In this document: positions 7,677 through 16,804 of the stretch, in pieces
Numbering within the stretch: position 1 is the stretch's first letter
Layout: every line of letters starts with the position of its first letter
Source of the DNA: Anaerococcus sp. mt242
Lineage (GTDB): Bacteria; Bacillota; Clostridia; Tissierellales; Peptoniphilaceae
DNA: 64,000 nt
NCBI RefSeq assembly: GCF_016798225.1
Contig: NZ_JAEUYX010000004.1
Location: 1-64,000, forward strand
Direction: 5' to 3'
Program-made: the position numbers and the translations under genes
The notes under the pieces: model-generated
Databases searched by the model: none
Seen by the model: the letters and a program-made list of their open reading frames with translations, nothing else
What the model was told of the DNA's origin: nothing

Positions 7677-8725
7677 TATCTTCTCCTTAGTTTTTCATTA
7701 TTTTCTAACTCTTTTTGCTTAGCTTTTACGGAATCATCAGCACCTTGGTCAATCTCATCAAGCCATGTTAGTGCTCGTCCTGTACCAATTACTACGCACT
7801 GGTCAGCATTTTCCGCAATATTTACATCTATTTGAAATTTATCAGCCAGTCTTTGGCGTAAGCCAATTGTGTATGCCCCACCACCTGTCAAAATAATTTG
7901 TTTTTCGTAAATATCTGCTGCAAGCTCTGGAGGAGTTACCTCTAATACTTTTTTTACCCCATCTACAATCAAATCAACATAAGGCTTGATAGCAAGCTCT
8001 ATTTCTCCCACAGGTACAAAAACTTTTTGTGGAAGTCCAGTTGAAATTTCTCGTCCTGTAACTTCGATAGATCCATCAAAGTCGGTAGTTCCTGCTTTAA
8101 TTTTCACTTCCTCAGCCTTATTATCTCCTAGGAGTAGTCCATATCTTTTTCTAATATAATCTTTAATTGCAGTATCAAAAGTAAGACCAGCAACTGGCAC
8201 TGATGTACTTGCTATAATTTGTCCCATAGAAATTACAGCTATATCAGTAGTTCCCCCACCAATATCTACTATTAATTCTCCACCAGCATCTGTAATATCA
8301 ATTCCAGCACCAATTGCGGCTGCTAAGGCCTCTTCTATTAGGTATGTTCTGTGAGCTCCTGCATTTTCGCTTGCTTGAAGAACCGCTCTTTTTTCAACTT
8401 GAGTTGCCCTACTTGGCACACAAATTAGTACGTCTGGTTTTAAAAGAGCTTTGCTTAATGACTTATCTAAAAAATATTTTAGCATACGTTCAGTAGATGG
8501 AAAGTCCGCTATGACTCCGTCTTTTAAGGGCATAACTGCTTTTACATTTCCTGGAGTTCTACCAACTAGTTTTTTGGCTTCATCTCCCACAGCAAGTATT
8601 TCATCTTTTAAAACATCAACGGCAATTACTGATGGCTCACTAAGGACAACTCCCTTGTTATTTACAAAAACTAAAACTTTGGCTGTACCAAGGTCTATAG
8701 CTACACTTCTTCTAATCCTCGCCAT
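7676..8725 (-). CDS. mreB: MreB/Mbl-family actin-like protein
   Basis: A 349-residue bacterial actin. Diagnostic motifs are the phosphate-1 loop [50 protein letters not shown], the phosphate-2 loop [14 protein letters not shown], and the adenosine motif [20 protein letters not shown]. It should form filaments that guide cell-wall synthesis. It lies between metK and gpmA with no mreC or mreD nearby, so it may be an Mbl- or MreBH-like paralogue. The length is slightly above the usual 330-340, with an extra charged C-terminus. Confidence 0.9.
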   Translation of the reverse strand: MARIRRSVAIDLGTAKVLVFVNNKGVVLSEPSVIAVDVLKDEILAVGDEAKKLVGRTPGNVKAVMPLKDGVIADFPSTERMLKYFLDKSLSKALLKPDVLICVPSRATQVEKRAVLQASENAGAHRTYLIEEALAAAIGAGIDITDAGGELIVDIGGGTTDIAVISMGQIIASTSVPVAGLTFDTAIKDYIRKRYGLLLGDNKAEEVKIKAGTTDFDGSIEVTGREISTGLPQKVFVPVGEIELAIKPYVDLIVDGVKKVLEVTPPELAADIYEKQIILTGGGAYTIGLRQRLADKFQIDVNIAENADQCVVIGTGRALTWLDEIDQGADDSVKAKQKELENNEKLRRR

Positions 8726-8733
8726 TTTTTCTC

Positions 8734-9906
8734 CTAATATTTTTTAAGTTCATCTACCTTATCAAGGGCTTCCCAGGTAAATTCTGGATTGTTTCTACCA
8801 AAATGACCGTAGCTTGATGTATTTTTATAAATTGGTCTTAGTAGATCCAAATTATCAATAATTGCTTGTGGTCTAAAGTCAAAGTTTTCTTTTACAATTT
8901 CTAAAAGTCTTTCATCTTCGTATTTGCCTGTTCCAAAACTATCAACATATATTGAAAGTGGACGGGCAACACCAATTGCATAGGAAATACCGATTTCAAG
9001 TCTATCAGCAAGACCTGCTGCAACCATATTTTTAGCTGCATATCTTGCCATATAAGCTGCAGATCTATCTACTTTTGTAGGGTCTTTTCCTGAAAATGCT
9101 CCACCACCAGATTTTGAATATCCACCGTAGGTATCTACAATTATTTTTCTACCAGTAAGCCCGCTATCGCCTTTTGGCCCACCGATTACAAATTTACCTG
9201 TTGGATTTACGTAAATTTTAGTATTTTCATCAATTAAAGATGGATCGATAACTTTATTTATTACTTCAGCTATGATATCTTCCCTAATTTGATCAAGGGA
9301 TACATCTTCTGTATGTTGGGCAGAAATTACTATATTGTCAATACGAACTAGTTTATCATCATCATATTCTACTGTCACTTGAGTTTTGCCATCTGGTCTT
9401 AGGTAGTCAAGAACTTTATTTTTACGAACTTCTGTAAGTCTTTGAGCAAGCTTATGGGCATAGTTTATAGAAACTGGCATATATTCTTCAGTTTCATTAT
9501 CTGCATATCCAAAGATAATTCCTTGATCTCCCGCCCCTATTTGATCGTATTTATCATTTGTTGACTTAAATTCTTGGGCACTATTTACCCCTTGGGCAAT
9601 ATCTGGTGATTGCTCAATTAAAGATGTAAGAACGGCTACATTTGAGTGATCAAATCCAATATTTGGATCATCATATCCAATTTCTTTTATAGTTTGGCGG
9701 ACGATTTGTTCTACTGGTGCATAAGCTGTTGTAGAAATTTCTCCAACTACTAAAACTAGGCCTGTTGATGTTACAGTTTCACAGGCTACTCTTGCATTTT
9801 TATCTTGTTTTAAACACTCATCTAAGATTGCATCAGAAATTCTATCACAAACTTTATCTGGGTGTCCTTCTGTTACTGATTCACTAGCTATAAATCTACG
9901 CATCAT
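8734..9906 (-). CDS. metK: S-adenosylmethionine synthetase
   Basis: A 390-residue MetK. It makes S-adenosylmethionine from methionine and ATP. Family signatures include [15 protein letters not shown] at the start, [12 protein letters not shown], and [19 protein letters not shown]. Length is normal. The start could be the first ATG or the next codon, also ATG, which has better spacing from GAGGAG. It overlaps the ispF stop by four bases. No SAM riboswitch precedes it; it is transcribed within the carD-led series. Confidence 0.96.
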   Translation of the reverse strand: MMRRFIASESVTEGHPDKVCDRISDAILDECLKQDKNARVACETVTSTGLVLVVGEISTTAYAPVEQIVRQTIKEIGYDDPNIGFDHSNVAVLTSLIEQSPDIAQGVNSAQEFKSTNDKYDQIGAGDQGIIFGYADNETEEYMPVSINYAHKLAQRLTEVRKNKVLDYLRPDGKTQVTVEYDDDKLVRIDNIVISAQHTEDVSLDQIREDIIAEVINKVIDPSLIDENTKIYVNPTGKFVIGGPKGDSGLTGRKIIVDTYGGYSKSGGGAFSGKDPTKVDRSAAYMARYAAKNMVAAGLADRLEIGISYAIGVARPLSIYVDSFGTGKYEDERLLEIVKENFDFRPQAIIDNLDLLRPIYKNTSSYGHFGRNNPEFTWEALDKVDELKKY

Positions 9907-10376
9907 TTCTCCTCTAATATTACAACTGCACGAGCTTCAATTCCTAGACCCTCTCCAGTAAAACCAAGGCCTTCACTTGTGGATGCCTTAATGGATACAT
10001 TATCTGGGTCAGTTTTTAAGTGCTCTGCTAATAAGTTTTTAATTTTATCTCGTCTTGGGCTGATTTTTGGCATTTCACAAATGATAACCGTATCAAGATT
10101 GCCAATTTTATAGCCCATTTGTTCCATAAGCTCAACTACATGATCAAGTAGTTTTAAGGAAGATATATCCTTATATTGAGGGTCGGTATCTGGAAATAAT
10201 TTTCCTATATCATCTTTAGCTAAAGCCCCTAAAATCGCATCCATAATGGCATGGATTAAAACATCTGCATCAGAATGCCCCAAAAGGCCCTTTTCATAAT
10301 CAAATTTGATGCCACCTAGGATTAAATCTCTATTTTCTACTAGCCTATGAACATCATAGCCTATTCCAATTTTCAT
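9903..10376 (-). CDS. ispF: 2-C-methyl-D-erythritol 2,4-cyclodiphosphate synthase
   Basis: A 157-residue IspF of normal size. It performs the cyclising step of the non-mevalonate isoprenoid pathway. The metal-binding motif [27 protein letters not shown] and the C-terminal [20 protein letters not shown] are all present. It overlaps ispD by four bases and metK by four, an operon arrangement. IspD and IspF work two steps apart in the same pathway. Confidence 0.96.
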   Translation of the reverse strand: MKIGIGYDVHRLVENRDLILGGIKFDYEKGLLGHSDADVLIHAIMDAILGALAKDDIGKLFPDTDPQYKDISSLKLLDHVVELMEQMGYKIGNLDTVIICEMPKISPRRDKIKNLLAEHLKTDPDNVSIKASTSEGLGFTGEGLGIEARAVVILEEK

Positions 10377-11095
10377 TTATTTTCCTCAATTTCTTCTTGA
10401 TTTTTTATATAAGCTCTTGCAAATAGGATATCTTCATTTGTGGTAATTTTGATATTTGAATACTCTCCCTCCACTACCTTTACTGGAGTTTCCCTATCAA
10501 AAAACTCAAATAGCTGGCTGTCATCAGTTATTTTAAATTCGCTTTTTACGTATTTTTCATACATAGAAAAGATAGTTTTTTTATCAAAGGCTTGGGGAGT
10601 TTGGACATTATAAACAAAGGCCCTATTTGGTGTAAAATCAACAACCATATTTTCATCCAAAATCTTTACCGTATCCTTAGTTTTTGTTGCAGTTATCACT
10701 GCCTTATATTCTTTTAGTTCACAAAGAGTTTTATAAAAAAGCTCTCTACTTGCAAAAGGTCTTACCCCATCGTGGGTTAAGACCAATTTACAATCTTTAT
10801 TTAAGGCTTTTAGCCCTTCAAATGTCGATAGCTCGCGTGTGCTGCTACCATAAACATATCTTACTTTTTTAGAAAATTTGTCATTTTTTAGTATTGATTT
10901 GATAATATCTTCATCTTCTTTTCTGATGACTAAAATTATTTCATCAAATTCATCTATACTTGTTACAGTTTCTAAAGTACGTTCGATTATTTTTTTATCA
11001 TCTATGTTTAAAAAGGGTTTGTTGATATCGCTATTCATACGTCTGCCTGAGCCTGCAGATGTGATTATAGCTGATAAAAATTTGCCATCAAACAT
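10373..11095 (-). CDS. ispD: 2-C-methyl-D-erythritol 4-phosphate cytidylyltransferase
   Basis: A 240-residue nucleotidyltransferase. It couples CTP to methylerythritol phosphate. The nucleotide-binding start AIITSAGSGRRMNSDINKPFL, the motif LTHDGVRPFASRELF and the C-terminal VQTPQAFDKKTIFSMYEK plus TDDSQLFEF fit IspD. It starts one base before the stop of the PIN/TRAM gene upstream and overlaps ispF. The yacL-ispD-ispF order is common in Firmicutes. Confidence 0.94.
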   Translation of the reverse strand: MFDGKFLSAIITSAGSGRRMNSDINKPFLNIDDKKIIERTLETVTSIDEFDEIILVIRKEDEDIIKSILKNDKFSKKVRYVYGSSTRELSTFEGLKALNKDCKLVLTHDGVRPFASRELFYKTLCELKEYKAVITATKTKDTVKILDENMVVDFTPNRAFVYNVQTPQAFDKKTIFSMYEKYVKSEFKITDDSQLFEFFDRETPVKVVEGEYSNIKITTNEDILFARAYIKNQEEIEENK

Positions 11096-12196
11096 TTATT
11101 CCCCTTCACTTTTTACAAATATCATACGTCCTGCAGAAGTTTGTAAAACACTGGTTACAACAGCATTTATAGTTTGATCGATAAATTTATCTCCATCTTC
11201 TACTACTACCATTGTACCATCGTCAAGATATCCTACACCTTGATTTTTACTCTTTCCTTCCTTGATGACATCAATTCTCATGCGTTCACCAGGGATTACA
11301 ACTGGTTTTAGGGCATTTGCAAGATCGTTTATATTTAAAACAGGTATGCCTTGGACATCTGCAACCTTGTTTAGATTATAGTCATTTGTAAATACTTTTG
11401 CTCCCAAATCTATGGCAAGTTTTAGCAATTTGCTATCTACTTCCTTAATATCAGGATAGTCTTGGTCTGTTATTTTTAAATTTATCTTATCTGACTTTTT
11501 AATAGCATTTACGATATCTAGTCCCCTGCGACCACGTTCACGTTTAAGATCATCTGGACTATCTGCAATGTGTTGGAGTTCTTCTAATACAAATTCAGAA
11601 ATGATTAGGTCTCCTTCTAAAAAGTCTGTTTCGATAATATCTACTATTCTACCATCAATAATTACTGATGTATCAAGTACTTTTGGACTTGCTGGAGATT
11701 TGCTCCTATCAAGTTTAAAAGTAGATTTTAAGTCTTTACTATCCTTACTAGTTTTAAACAAGTTGACAAAATCATCGCTATTTTTAGCTGCCACTCTCCA
11801 ACCTAAAAAACCTAAACCAAGATATAATAAAATAGATAATAGCACAAAAATTGAATTGCCCACATAAGGTAATTGTAGGCTGGTTAAAGGTCTTGAGATT
11901 AAAGTTGCAATTAAAATACCTAGTATTGCACCAACTGTTCCAACTATCAGTTTGCTTGCCGGTATGTCACTCATTTGGCCTTCAAGATTTGAAATACTGG
12001 CTATAAACTTATTTGCAAAGGATGCAAATATTACATAAAATATTACCCCACCAATTAGGCCTGCTATGACATTTGCAATAATAAATATAATGCCGCTTGG
12101 TTCAATAATGAAACTTGCGGCATTGACTACATTTAAAATTACTATGCCAAGGACTACCCCAATTAGCGTGATAAGAATTTCAAAAATTCTTTTCAT
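11096..12196 (-). CDS. PIN/TRAM domain membrane protein (YacL family)
   Basis: A 366-residue protein with four N-terminal hydrophobic segments (residues 5-145). A PIN ribonuclease-like domain follows (about 175-300: LDTSVIIDGRIVDI, LEELQHIADS, DSKLLKLAIDLGAKVFTNDYNLNKVA), then a C-terminal TRAM domain (about 305-365, VVEDGDKFID). The acidic residues of the PIN active site are visible. The family is YacL of Bacillus, whose precise function is not settled; nuclease activity is inferred from the fold. It lies between carD and ispD as usual. Confidence 0.9.
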   Translation of the reverse strand: MKRIFEILITLIGVVLGIVILNVVNAASFIIEPSGIIFIIANVIAGLIGGVIFYVIFASFANKFIASISNLEGQMSDIPASKLIVGTVGAILGILIATLISRPLTSLQLPYVGNSIFVLLSILLYLGLGFLGWRVAAKNSDDFVNLFKTSKDSKDLKSTFKLDRSKSPASPKVLDTSVIIDGRIVDIIETDFLEGDLIISEFVLEELQHIADSPDDLKRERGRRGLDIVNAIKKSDKINLKITDQDYPDIKEVDSKLLKLAIDLGAKVFTNDYNLNKVADVQGIPVLNINDLANALKPVVIPGERMRIDVIKEGKSKNQGVGYLDDGTMVVVEDGDKFIDQTINAVVTSVLQTSAGRMIFVKSEGE

Positions 12197-12211
12197 AACA
12201 CTCCTTGTTTT

Positions 12212-12691
12212 TTAAAGTCCGATAGACTCATCTATCATTTGTTCAGCTTTTTCTTTATCTAGAGAACCTGCCATGACCAATTCGCTAGCCATGATTCTTC
12301 TTGCTCTATTTAACAATTTCTTTTCTGTGGTTGATAAACCTTTTTCCTTATCCAAAATTGTAAGATTTCTAACCATCTTTGCAATTTCAAAAATATCGCC
12401 TGACTTAATAATTTCTTGATTTTCTCTGTATCTTACATTCCAGTTGTTAGACATTTCTGTTGGTTCATCATCCAAAATCTTAAGTACTTCATCGCCTTCT
12501 TCTTTGCCGATGACATCTCTTATGTTCATTTTGTCAATATTTGCTATTGGAATTGAAATATCCATAGAACCAATTGGCATTTTTAGGATGTAATAATCTT
12601 TTACTTCTCCCAAAAATTCCTTTTTTTCAATAGAATCAATAGTACCCGCACCGTGGTTCGGATATACGATTTTATCGCCGATTTTAAACAT
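12212..12691 (-). CDS. carD: CarD-family transcriptional regulator
   Basis: A 159-residue CarD/CdnL-like protein. The N-terminal RNA-polymerase-interacting domain is seen as MFKIGDKIVYPNHGAGTIDSIE, and the conserved YYILKMPIGSMDISIPI follows. The helical C-terminal half, rich in Lys and Glu, matches the DNA-binding part. Relatives bind the RNAP beta subunit and stabilise open promoter complexes. It is the first gene of the operon, directly after a good sigma-A promoter, with AGGAGG before the ATG. Confidence 0.92.
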   Translation of the reverse strand: MFKIGDKIVYPNHGAGTIDSIEKKEFLGEVKDYYILKMPIGSMDISIPIANIDKMNIRDVIGKEEGDEVLKILDDEPTEMSNNWNVRYRENQEIIKSGDIFEIAKMVRNLTILDKEKGLSTTEKKLLNRARRIMASELVMAGSLDKEKAEQMIDESIGL

Positions 12692-12716
12692 TTTTACCTC
12701 CTAGGTTCTCACTATT

Positions 12717-12745
12717 ATTATAACAAATTTGAACCCTTTAGTAAA
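12717..12745 (-). promoter_or_regulatory. Promoter of the carD operon
   Basis: On the minus strand TTTACT (12740-12745) and TATAAT (12717-12722) are 17 bases apart. Transcription should begin about 25 bases before the carD ATG. Confidence 0.75.
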
Positions 12746-12770
12746 TAAAATAAACTTTTGATAAAATCTG

Positions 12771-13676
12771 TTAAATCCTAGACCTAAGTCCTGTTCTCAT
12801 TCTAATTTTTTGTCTTAATACCCTAATATCAGCTAGGGTTGTTGACCCTCCATATTCTCCATCTAGGGACCAGGCTACTTTTTGATTAGTTCTTACTATA
12901 AATTCGCTACCTTGGCGAAAGATTAGCATATCATTTTCTTTTCTATTTGTTAGACCAAAAACTATTTTATTTATATCAGCAAGAGATTGAGGTCGTTTTA
13001 CCATGGTTAGCTCAAAAATCCCATCGGAAAGTCCTACATTTTCACCAGTTATGCCTACAAAACCACCGACAGAAACAGAATTTGTAACCATAAAGTGGAT
13101 AAATTCTCCACCTATGATTTCGCCATTTACTTCCACTTCCATTTTATATGCTGGTATGTTAACTAGAGGTAAAGTTTGCTTTAATCCTTCAAAAATATAG
13201 GCAGAACGGCCAAAAATATTTTTTACATCTTGTCCTGTGCTATAAGAAACTTCTGCAATAGTTCCAAAGGCTGCTACATATACAAAATACTTTTCATCTA
13301 GTCTTCCAATATCTATATTTTTCTGGTAACCACGGCTAGCAACTTTTGTTGCTTTTTCAATATCTGCAGGAATATTTAATGATTTTGAAAAATCATTTGT
13401 TGATCCTGTTGGAATATATCCTACCAGCGGATTTATATCAGCTTTACAAACTGCAGATATAACTTCATCAAGGGTTCCATCTCCACCACTTACAAAGATT
13501 TCATCAAAACGATGACCCATTTTTTCTACTATGTAGCGAGCATCCCCTCGACTTTGAGTTGCATAAATGCTTGTTAAATATTCTCTTTCGCTAAGATAAT
13601 CTACTATCCACGGCAAGTATTCATTTATAATCCTTTGGCCACTATTTGGATTGTAGACAAAAAGGGCATCTTTCAT
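12771..13676 (-). CDS. Diacylglycerol/lipid kinase (DagK/YegS/BmrU family)
   Basis: A 301-residue lipid kinase. The catalytic domain shows FVYNPNSG, the GGDGTLDEV nucleotide motif, and GYIPTGSTNDFSKSL. The C-terminal part has WSLDGEYGG, as in Firmicutes DgkB-like enzymes that return diacylglycerol to phosphatidic acid during lipoteichoic acid turnover. The exact substrate cannot be read from sequence. It is monocistronic, with its ATG preceded by AAGGAG. The glycolipid glucosyltransferases further along the window use the same diacylglycerol pool. Confidence 0.9.
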   Translation of the reverse strand: MKDALFVYNPNSGQRIINEYLPWIVDYLSEREYLTSIYATQSRGDARYIVEKMGHRFDEIFVSGGDGTLDEVISAVCKADINPLVGYIPTGSTNDFSKSLNIPADIEKATKVASRGYQKNIDIGRLDEKYFVYVAAFGTIAEVSYSTGQDVKNIFGRSAYIFEGLKQTLPLVNIPAYKMEVEVNGEIIGGEFIHFMVTNSVSVGGFVGITGENVGLSDGIFELTMVKRPQSLADINKIVFGLTNRKENDMLIFRQGSEFIVRTNQKVAWSLDGEYGGSTTLADIRVLRQKIRMRTGLRSRI

Positions 13677-13732
13677 GGCATCTCCTTTATTTCTTTATTT
13701 AAGAAAAATATACACTTTATCGGATTTTTGTA

Positions 13733-13759
13733 AATAAAAAAGATGCCAATCTGGCATCT
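13733..13759 (-). terminator. Terminator of the GntR/ABC operon
   Basis: AGATGCCA pairs with TGGCATCT around a three-base loop; TTTTTT follows on the minus strand. It lies just after the permease stop. Confidence 0.88.
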
Positions 13760-13762
13760 AAT

Positions 13763-14551
13763 TTACGCTACGGATAGCTTGTCTTTATGGATTTTAAAAG
13801 TTGATATATAAAATATTGCTGTGATAATTAGGTTAAATAAACTTGGCAGAATCACTGTTTTCAAAAATGGTGCATTTTCCGCTACTTCAACCCTCAATTC
13901 TCCTGAAGTGGCAGTTGTCATATAGTCAGCTAAAATCCACCCTTGGAATTTAGAGAAAGTATATCCAACAATTATAAATATAATTGAAAATACAATTGCT
14001 GAAGCAGACTTTGAAGCTCCAAATATTCTAAGATGTCCTGCTGTGTTTGCAAAAGTAATCATAGCTGCAAAAGCAAGCCCAAGCATAAATAAATTTAGAA
14101 TAACTCCAAAAAATATTTTGCTATCCATCTGGCTAATAGTAGTTGATATATCTCTAAGCATTTGCCAAATGCTGATTGCTTCAGTTGATTGAGTTCTCAT
14201 CAACAATATAAAATTTATAAACATAGAAACAATAATTACCAAGCCTAAAAGTATATAATTTATATATCTTGCTCCTGTTACTTGACTCGCATCAAATGGC
14301 AATGCTGAGTAAAATGATGCATTATCAGAATAAAATCTCTTGTCATCATTTTTAGTCATAATTACCAGAGCAATAAGTGGTCCTATTACTAAAAGTATCC
14401 CAGAAAGTACCAATGCAATACCGACTAATGCTGAGTTATTAAAAACATTGATTAACTGAGAAAAAATCATAACTGCAGCTAAGGGTAAAAATAACCACAA
14501 AATTATAGATTTAATATCTTCCTTAAAAATTTGTCCGAGTAATTTTCCCAT
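13763..14551 (-). CDS. ABC transporter permease (exporter type)
   Basis: A 262-residue membrane protein with about six hydrophobic segments, pairing with the adjacent ATPase. It begins MGKLLGQIFKEDIKSIILWLF and resembles ABC-2-type permeases encoded beside YtrA-like regulators. The substrate is unknown; relatives often respond to cell-envelope stress. Its start shares a base with the ATPase stop, indicating translational coupling. Confidence 0.75.
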   Translation of the reverse strand: MGKLLGQIFKEDIKSIILWLFLPLAAVMIFSQLINVFNNSALVGIALVLSGILLVIGPLIALVIMTKNDDKRFYSDNASFYSALPFDASQVTGARYINYILLGLVIIVSMFINFILLMRTQSTEAISIWQMLRDISTTISQMDSKIFFGVILNLFMLGLAFAAMITFANTAGHLRIFGASKSASAIVFSIIFIIVGYTFSKFQGWILADYMTTATSGELRVEVAENAPFLKTVILPSLFNLIITAIFYISTFKIHKDKLSVA

Positions 14552-15234
14552 TACATAACCTCCGTAAAGTAATCTTCTACACCCATTTGATGTTTTAATC
14601 TTATATCGTCTACAGTTTCATTTATAATTATTTGTCCATTTTTTACAAAAACAGCCCTATCCAAAATTTTTTCAATTTCAGCAATCAAATGAGTAGATAT
14701 TAGCAAAATTCCATTATAATCAAAATTTTCAATAATAGTATTTATTACCATCTTCCTTGATTTTGGATCAACACCGCTTATTGGCTCATCTAATAAATAA
14801 ATTTTTGCTTGTCGGCTAAGTGTTAGGGCAATTTGGATTTTTTCTCGCATACCCTTTGAACATTCTCCAAGTTTTAATTCACTTGAAATATCAAAACCCT
14901 TTATCAGTTCATAAAATTTGTTGCTATCAAAATCATCATAAAATTTCTCATATATGCTAACCACTTCATCTATTTTTGTTTTTTTATCCAAAGGCAAGTG
15001 GTCTGGTTGATAAGAAACTATAGTATTTGTACGCCCTCCTGGTTTAGAGCCATTTATTTTGACAGAACCCATATAGTCTCTTTCAAGTCCTGCAAGTATT
15101 CTAAGTAAAGTTGTTTTACCAGATCCATTTTCTCCGACAAGACCAATTATTTGACCATCTTCTAAAGTTAAATTTACATTATCAAGGGCTGCCTTACCGC
15201 CATAAACCTTGGTTAAATTTTTTATCTCAATCAT
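14551..15234 (-). CDS. ABC transporter ATP-binding protein
   Basis: A 227-residue ABC ATPase. Walker A GENGSGKTTLL is near residue 34, and the signature reads GECSKGMREKIQIAL, a degenerate form of LSGG common in exporter ATPases. Walker B IYLLDEP and the H-loop STH follow. It overlaps the regulator by eight bases and the permease by one, forming a three-gene operon. By analogy with YtrB it should energise export; the substrate cannot be inferred. Confidence 0.88.
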   Translation of the reverse strand: MIEIKNLTKVYGGKAALDNVNLTLEDGQIIGLVGENGSGKTTLLRILAGLERDYMGSVKINGSKPGGRTNTIVSYQPDHLPLDKKTKIDEVVSIYEKFYDDFDSNKFYELIKGFDISSELKLGECSKGMREKIQIALTLSRQAKIYLLDEPISGVDPKSRKMVINTIIENFDYNGILLISTHLIAEIEKILDRAVFVKNGQIIINETVDDIRLKHQMGVEDYFTEVM

Positions 15235-15592
15235 TTTTCTCCTCCCAATATTTTTTTAATTGGTTAATCGCTTCATCTTTTTTTAAGTTTAAACTTTCTG
15301 CACCGCTTATAAAATCATCCGCTATTTTATAAAAAGAATTATCTTCTAATTTAGAAATTAAGTTTTGATCATCTGTTACAAATCTGCCGGCAGTCCTACG
15401 AGTTTCTGTAAGACCGGCTCGCTCAAGCTCTGCTAGTGCCTTTTGGACAGTATTTGGATTTACCTGATAAAGACTTGCTAGATTTCTCACAGAATCAATC
15501 TTAGAGCCAGCTTGCCATTCACCAGTTGATATTTTTACCTTAAAATCTTCTAGAAGTTGCAGATAAATCGGTCTTGATGCATCAAATTCCAT
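15227..15592 (-). CDS. GntR-family regulator (YtrA type)
   Basis: A 121-residue regulator consisting of the GntR winged helix (RPIYLQLLEDFKVKISTGEWQAGSKIDSVRNLASLYQVNPNTVQKALAELERAGL) plus a short helical tail, the layout of the YtrA subgroup. The ATG at 15592 is preferred over an ATG 12 bases upstream because that one lies inside the GGAGGTG binding site. It heads an operon with an ABC ATPase and permease. An inverted repeat just after the promoter is the likely autoregulatory site. Confidence 0.9.
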   Translation of the reverse strand: MEFDASRPIYLQLLEDFKVKISTGEWQAGSKIDSVRNLASLYQVNPNTVQKALAELERAGLTETRRTAGRFVTDDQNLISKLEDNSFYKIADDFISGAESLNLKKDEAINQLKKYWEEKND

Positions 15593-15618
15593 CCGCACCT
15601 CCATTTATTTTTGTATTA

Positions 15619-15640
15619 TTGTATTACTATCTTAGTACAA
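15619..15640 (-). promoter_or_regulatory. Probable GntR/YtrA operator
   Basis: An inverted repeat with arms TTGTA and TACAA (extended TTGTACTA against AGTAATACAA on the minus strand) lies immediately downstream of the -10 box. The position fits repression by the regulator encoded next. Confidence 0.65.
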
Positions 15641-15644
15641 TAAT

Positions 15645-15673
15645 ATTATAACCGCTATATTTTATTTTTGCAA
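15645..15673 (-). promoter_or_regulatory. Promoter of the GntR/ABC operon
   Basis: TTGCAA (15668-15673) and TATAAT (15645-15650) on the minus strand are separated by 17 bases. Confidence 0.8.
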
Positions 15674-15721
15674 GTAGAAAAATAAAAAAATATTAGATAG
15701 AAAAAAATATCAAAATTTAGA

Positions 15722-15748
15722 TAAAAAAAGCAACCTCTATGGGTTGCA
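15722..15748 (-). terminator. Terminator of thiT
   Basis: GCAACC and GGTTGC form the stem, and the minus strand continues with seven T. It lies 14 bases past the thiT stop. Confidence 0.85.
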
Positions 15749-15761
15749 AATTTTATTTCAC

Positions 15762-16322
15762 TTATAAATCTAGTAAATCTTTTGTAATGAAATTCTTTAA
15801 TAAGAATAGTATTACTAGGGCAATTGCGTATTCTACCGCTAAATATGATGCATTATAAACTATTGAATATACTAAAGCATTTTGTCCTTCTGGAGCATAT
15901 GATGAGAAAAATACTACACCTGATAATACGTGTGTTATATATCTTGCAATAATTGCAATAAATGTTCCTTTTAATACTGGAGCAAATGAACGTGTCCTTT
16001 TAAATTCATCTGAGAAAAGTCCTGATAGACCAATTAGTCCGTATGGTAATGGGTAATCTAGGATTGCTTGTATAGGGTGAATTATATATCCACCAAACAT
16101 CATATCTAAGATTCCATATACAGCTCCGATTAAAAATCCTTTTTTAGCACCGTATCTAAGTGAAAATATGATTAGTGGAATCATTTGGCCCGGTGTGATT
16201 TCTCCACCTTGTGGCATTTTAAATAATGTAAAACGCGCTAAAACAAATGATAGGGCAATTGCAAGTGCACCTTCCACTAGCATCTTAGTTGTCCAAGATG
16301 ATTTTGTCTGATTATTTTGCAT
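15762..16322 (-). CDS. thiT: Thiamine ECF transporter subunit ThiT
   Basis: A 186-residue membrane protein with six hydrophobic segments. It matches ThiT by MLVEGALAIALSFVLARFTLFKMPQGGEITPGQMIPLI and RYGAKKGFLIGAVYG, where family members bind thiamine. The TPP riboswitch in its leader supports thiamine as the ligand. The start is placed at the ATG after AAGGAGG, seven codons inside the longest open frame. It is a single-gene unit with its own promoter and terminator and depends on a shared energising module encoded elsewhere. Confidence 0.95.
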   Translation of the reverse strand: MQNNQTKSSWTTKMLVEGALAIALSFVLARFTLFKMPQGGEITPGQMIPLIIFSLRYGAKKGFLIGAVYGILDMMFGGYIIHPIQAILDYPLPYGLIGLSGLFSDEFKRTRSFAPVLKGTFIAIIARYITHVLSGVVFFSSYAPEGQNALVYSIVYNASYLAVEYAIALVILFLLKNFITKDLLDL

Positions 16323-16359
16323 AAAAAATACCTCCTTTTGCACATACTTATAGAGGTTT

Positions 16360-16430
16360 AGACACTTTCCTCCGCAAGCATTACCTTGACCAGGTTAAGG
16401 GTATGTTCTCAGCCTTGTGGCACCCCTAGT
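16360..16430 (-). promoter_or_regulatory. TPP riboswitch (THI element)
   Basis: The minus strand contains AGGGGTGCC, GGCTGAGA, ACCCTTAACCTGGTCAAGGTAATG and GCGGAGGAAAGT in the canonical order of the TPP aptamer. No separate terminator is visible before thiT, and AAGGAGG follows closely, so control of translation initiation is likely. Confidence 0.95.
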
Positions 16431-16438
16431 GCATATTT

Positions 16439-16467
16439 ATTATATTACATAAATAAAAAAATGCAAA
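16439..16467 (-). promoter_or_regulatory. Promoter of thiT
   Basis: TTTGCA (16462-16467) and TATAAT (16439-16444) on the minus strand with a 17-base spacer, directly before the TPP riboswitch. Confidence 0.75.
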
Positions 16468-16488
16468 AATAAAAGGGCAGAGCGCCCT
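16463..16488 (-). terminator. Terminator after the SH3 lipoprotein gene
   Basis: AGGGC and GCCCT form a short GC-rich stem overlapping the stop codon. On the minus strand TTTTATTTTT follows. Confidence 0.75.
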
Positions 16489-16804
16489 ATATTTCTTTTA
16501 GATATTTTGTTTTTATATATAAAGAATCACCGTTAAAATCTACCCTTATAAAGCCATTTTCACTTTCACTTAAAATCTTAACAACCGTTCCTTCATCCAA
16601 TTTATCATATGCAGTAGATTCATCCATTTCTGCATAAATATCAGTTTTTTCACTTACTTCATAAAGTCCACCAATTTGTGGACTATCTTGTTTTTGATCT
16701 TGCTTTTGATTTTGATAAATTTCTATGTTTTGATCCTGGTAACTGTCCTCATTCTTGCAAGAAGTTAACATAATAAGGCAAAGAATTAGTAAAACTTTTT
16801 TAAT
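16487..16804 (-). CDS. Small lipoprotein with SH3-like domain, probable ATT start
   Basis: The frame from the first ATG begins MLTSCKNEDS, which has a lipobox Cys but no signal peptide. Reading upstream in frame gives IKKVLLILCLIMLTSC, a normal lipoprotein signal, with no ATG, GTG or TTG before a stop. The best start is therefore ATT at 16804-16802, seven bases after AGGGGTG and overlapping the stop of the gene before it. The mature part has a Gln/Asp-rich linker and a bacterial SH3-like domain (TVVKILSESENGFIRVDFNGDSLYIKTKYL). It may bind cell-wall material. Existence is likely; the start codon is inferred. Confidence 0.7.
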   Translation of the reverse strand: MKKVLLILCLIMLTSCKNEDSYQDQNIEIYQNQKQDQKQDSPQIGGLYEVSEKTDIYAEMDESTAYDKLDEGTVVKILSESENGFIRVDFNGDSLYIKTKYLKEI

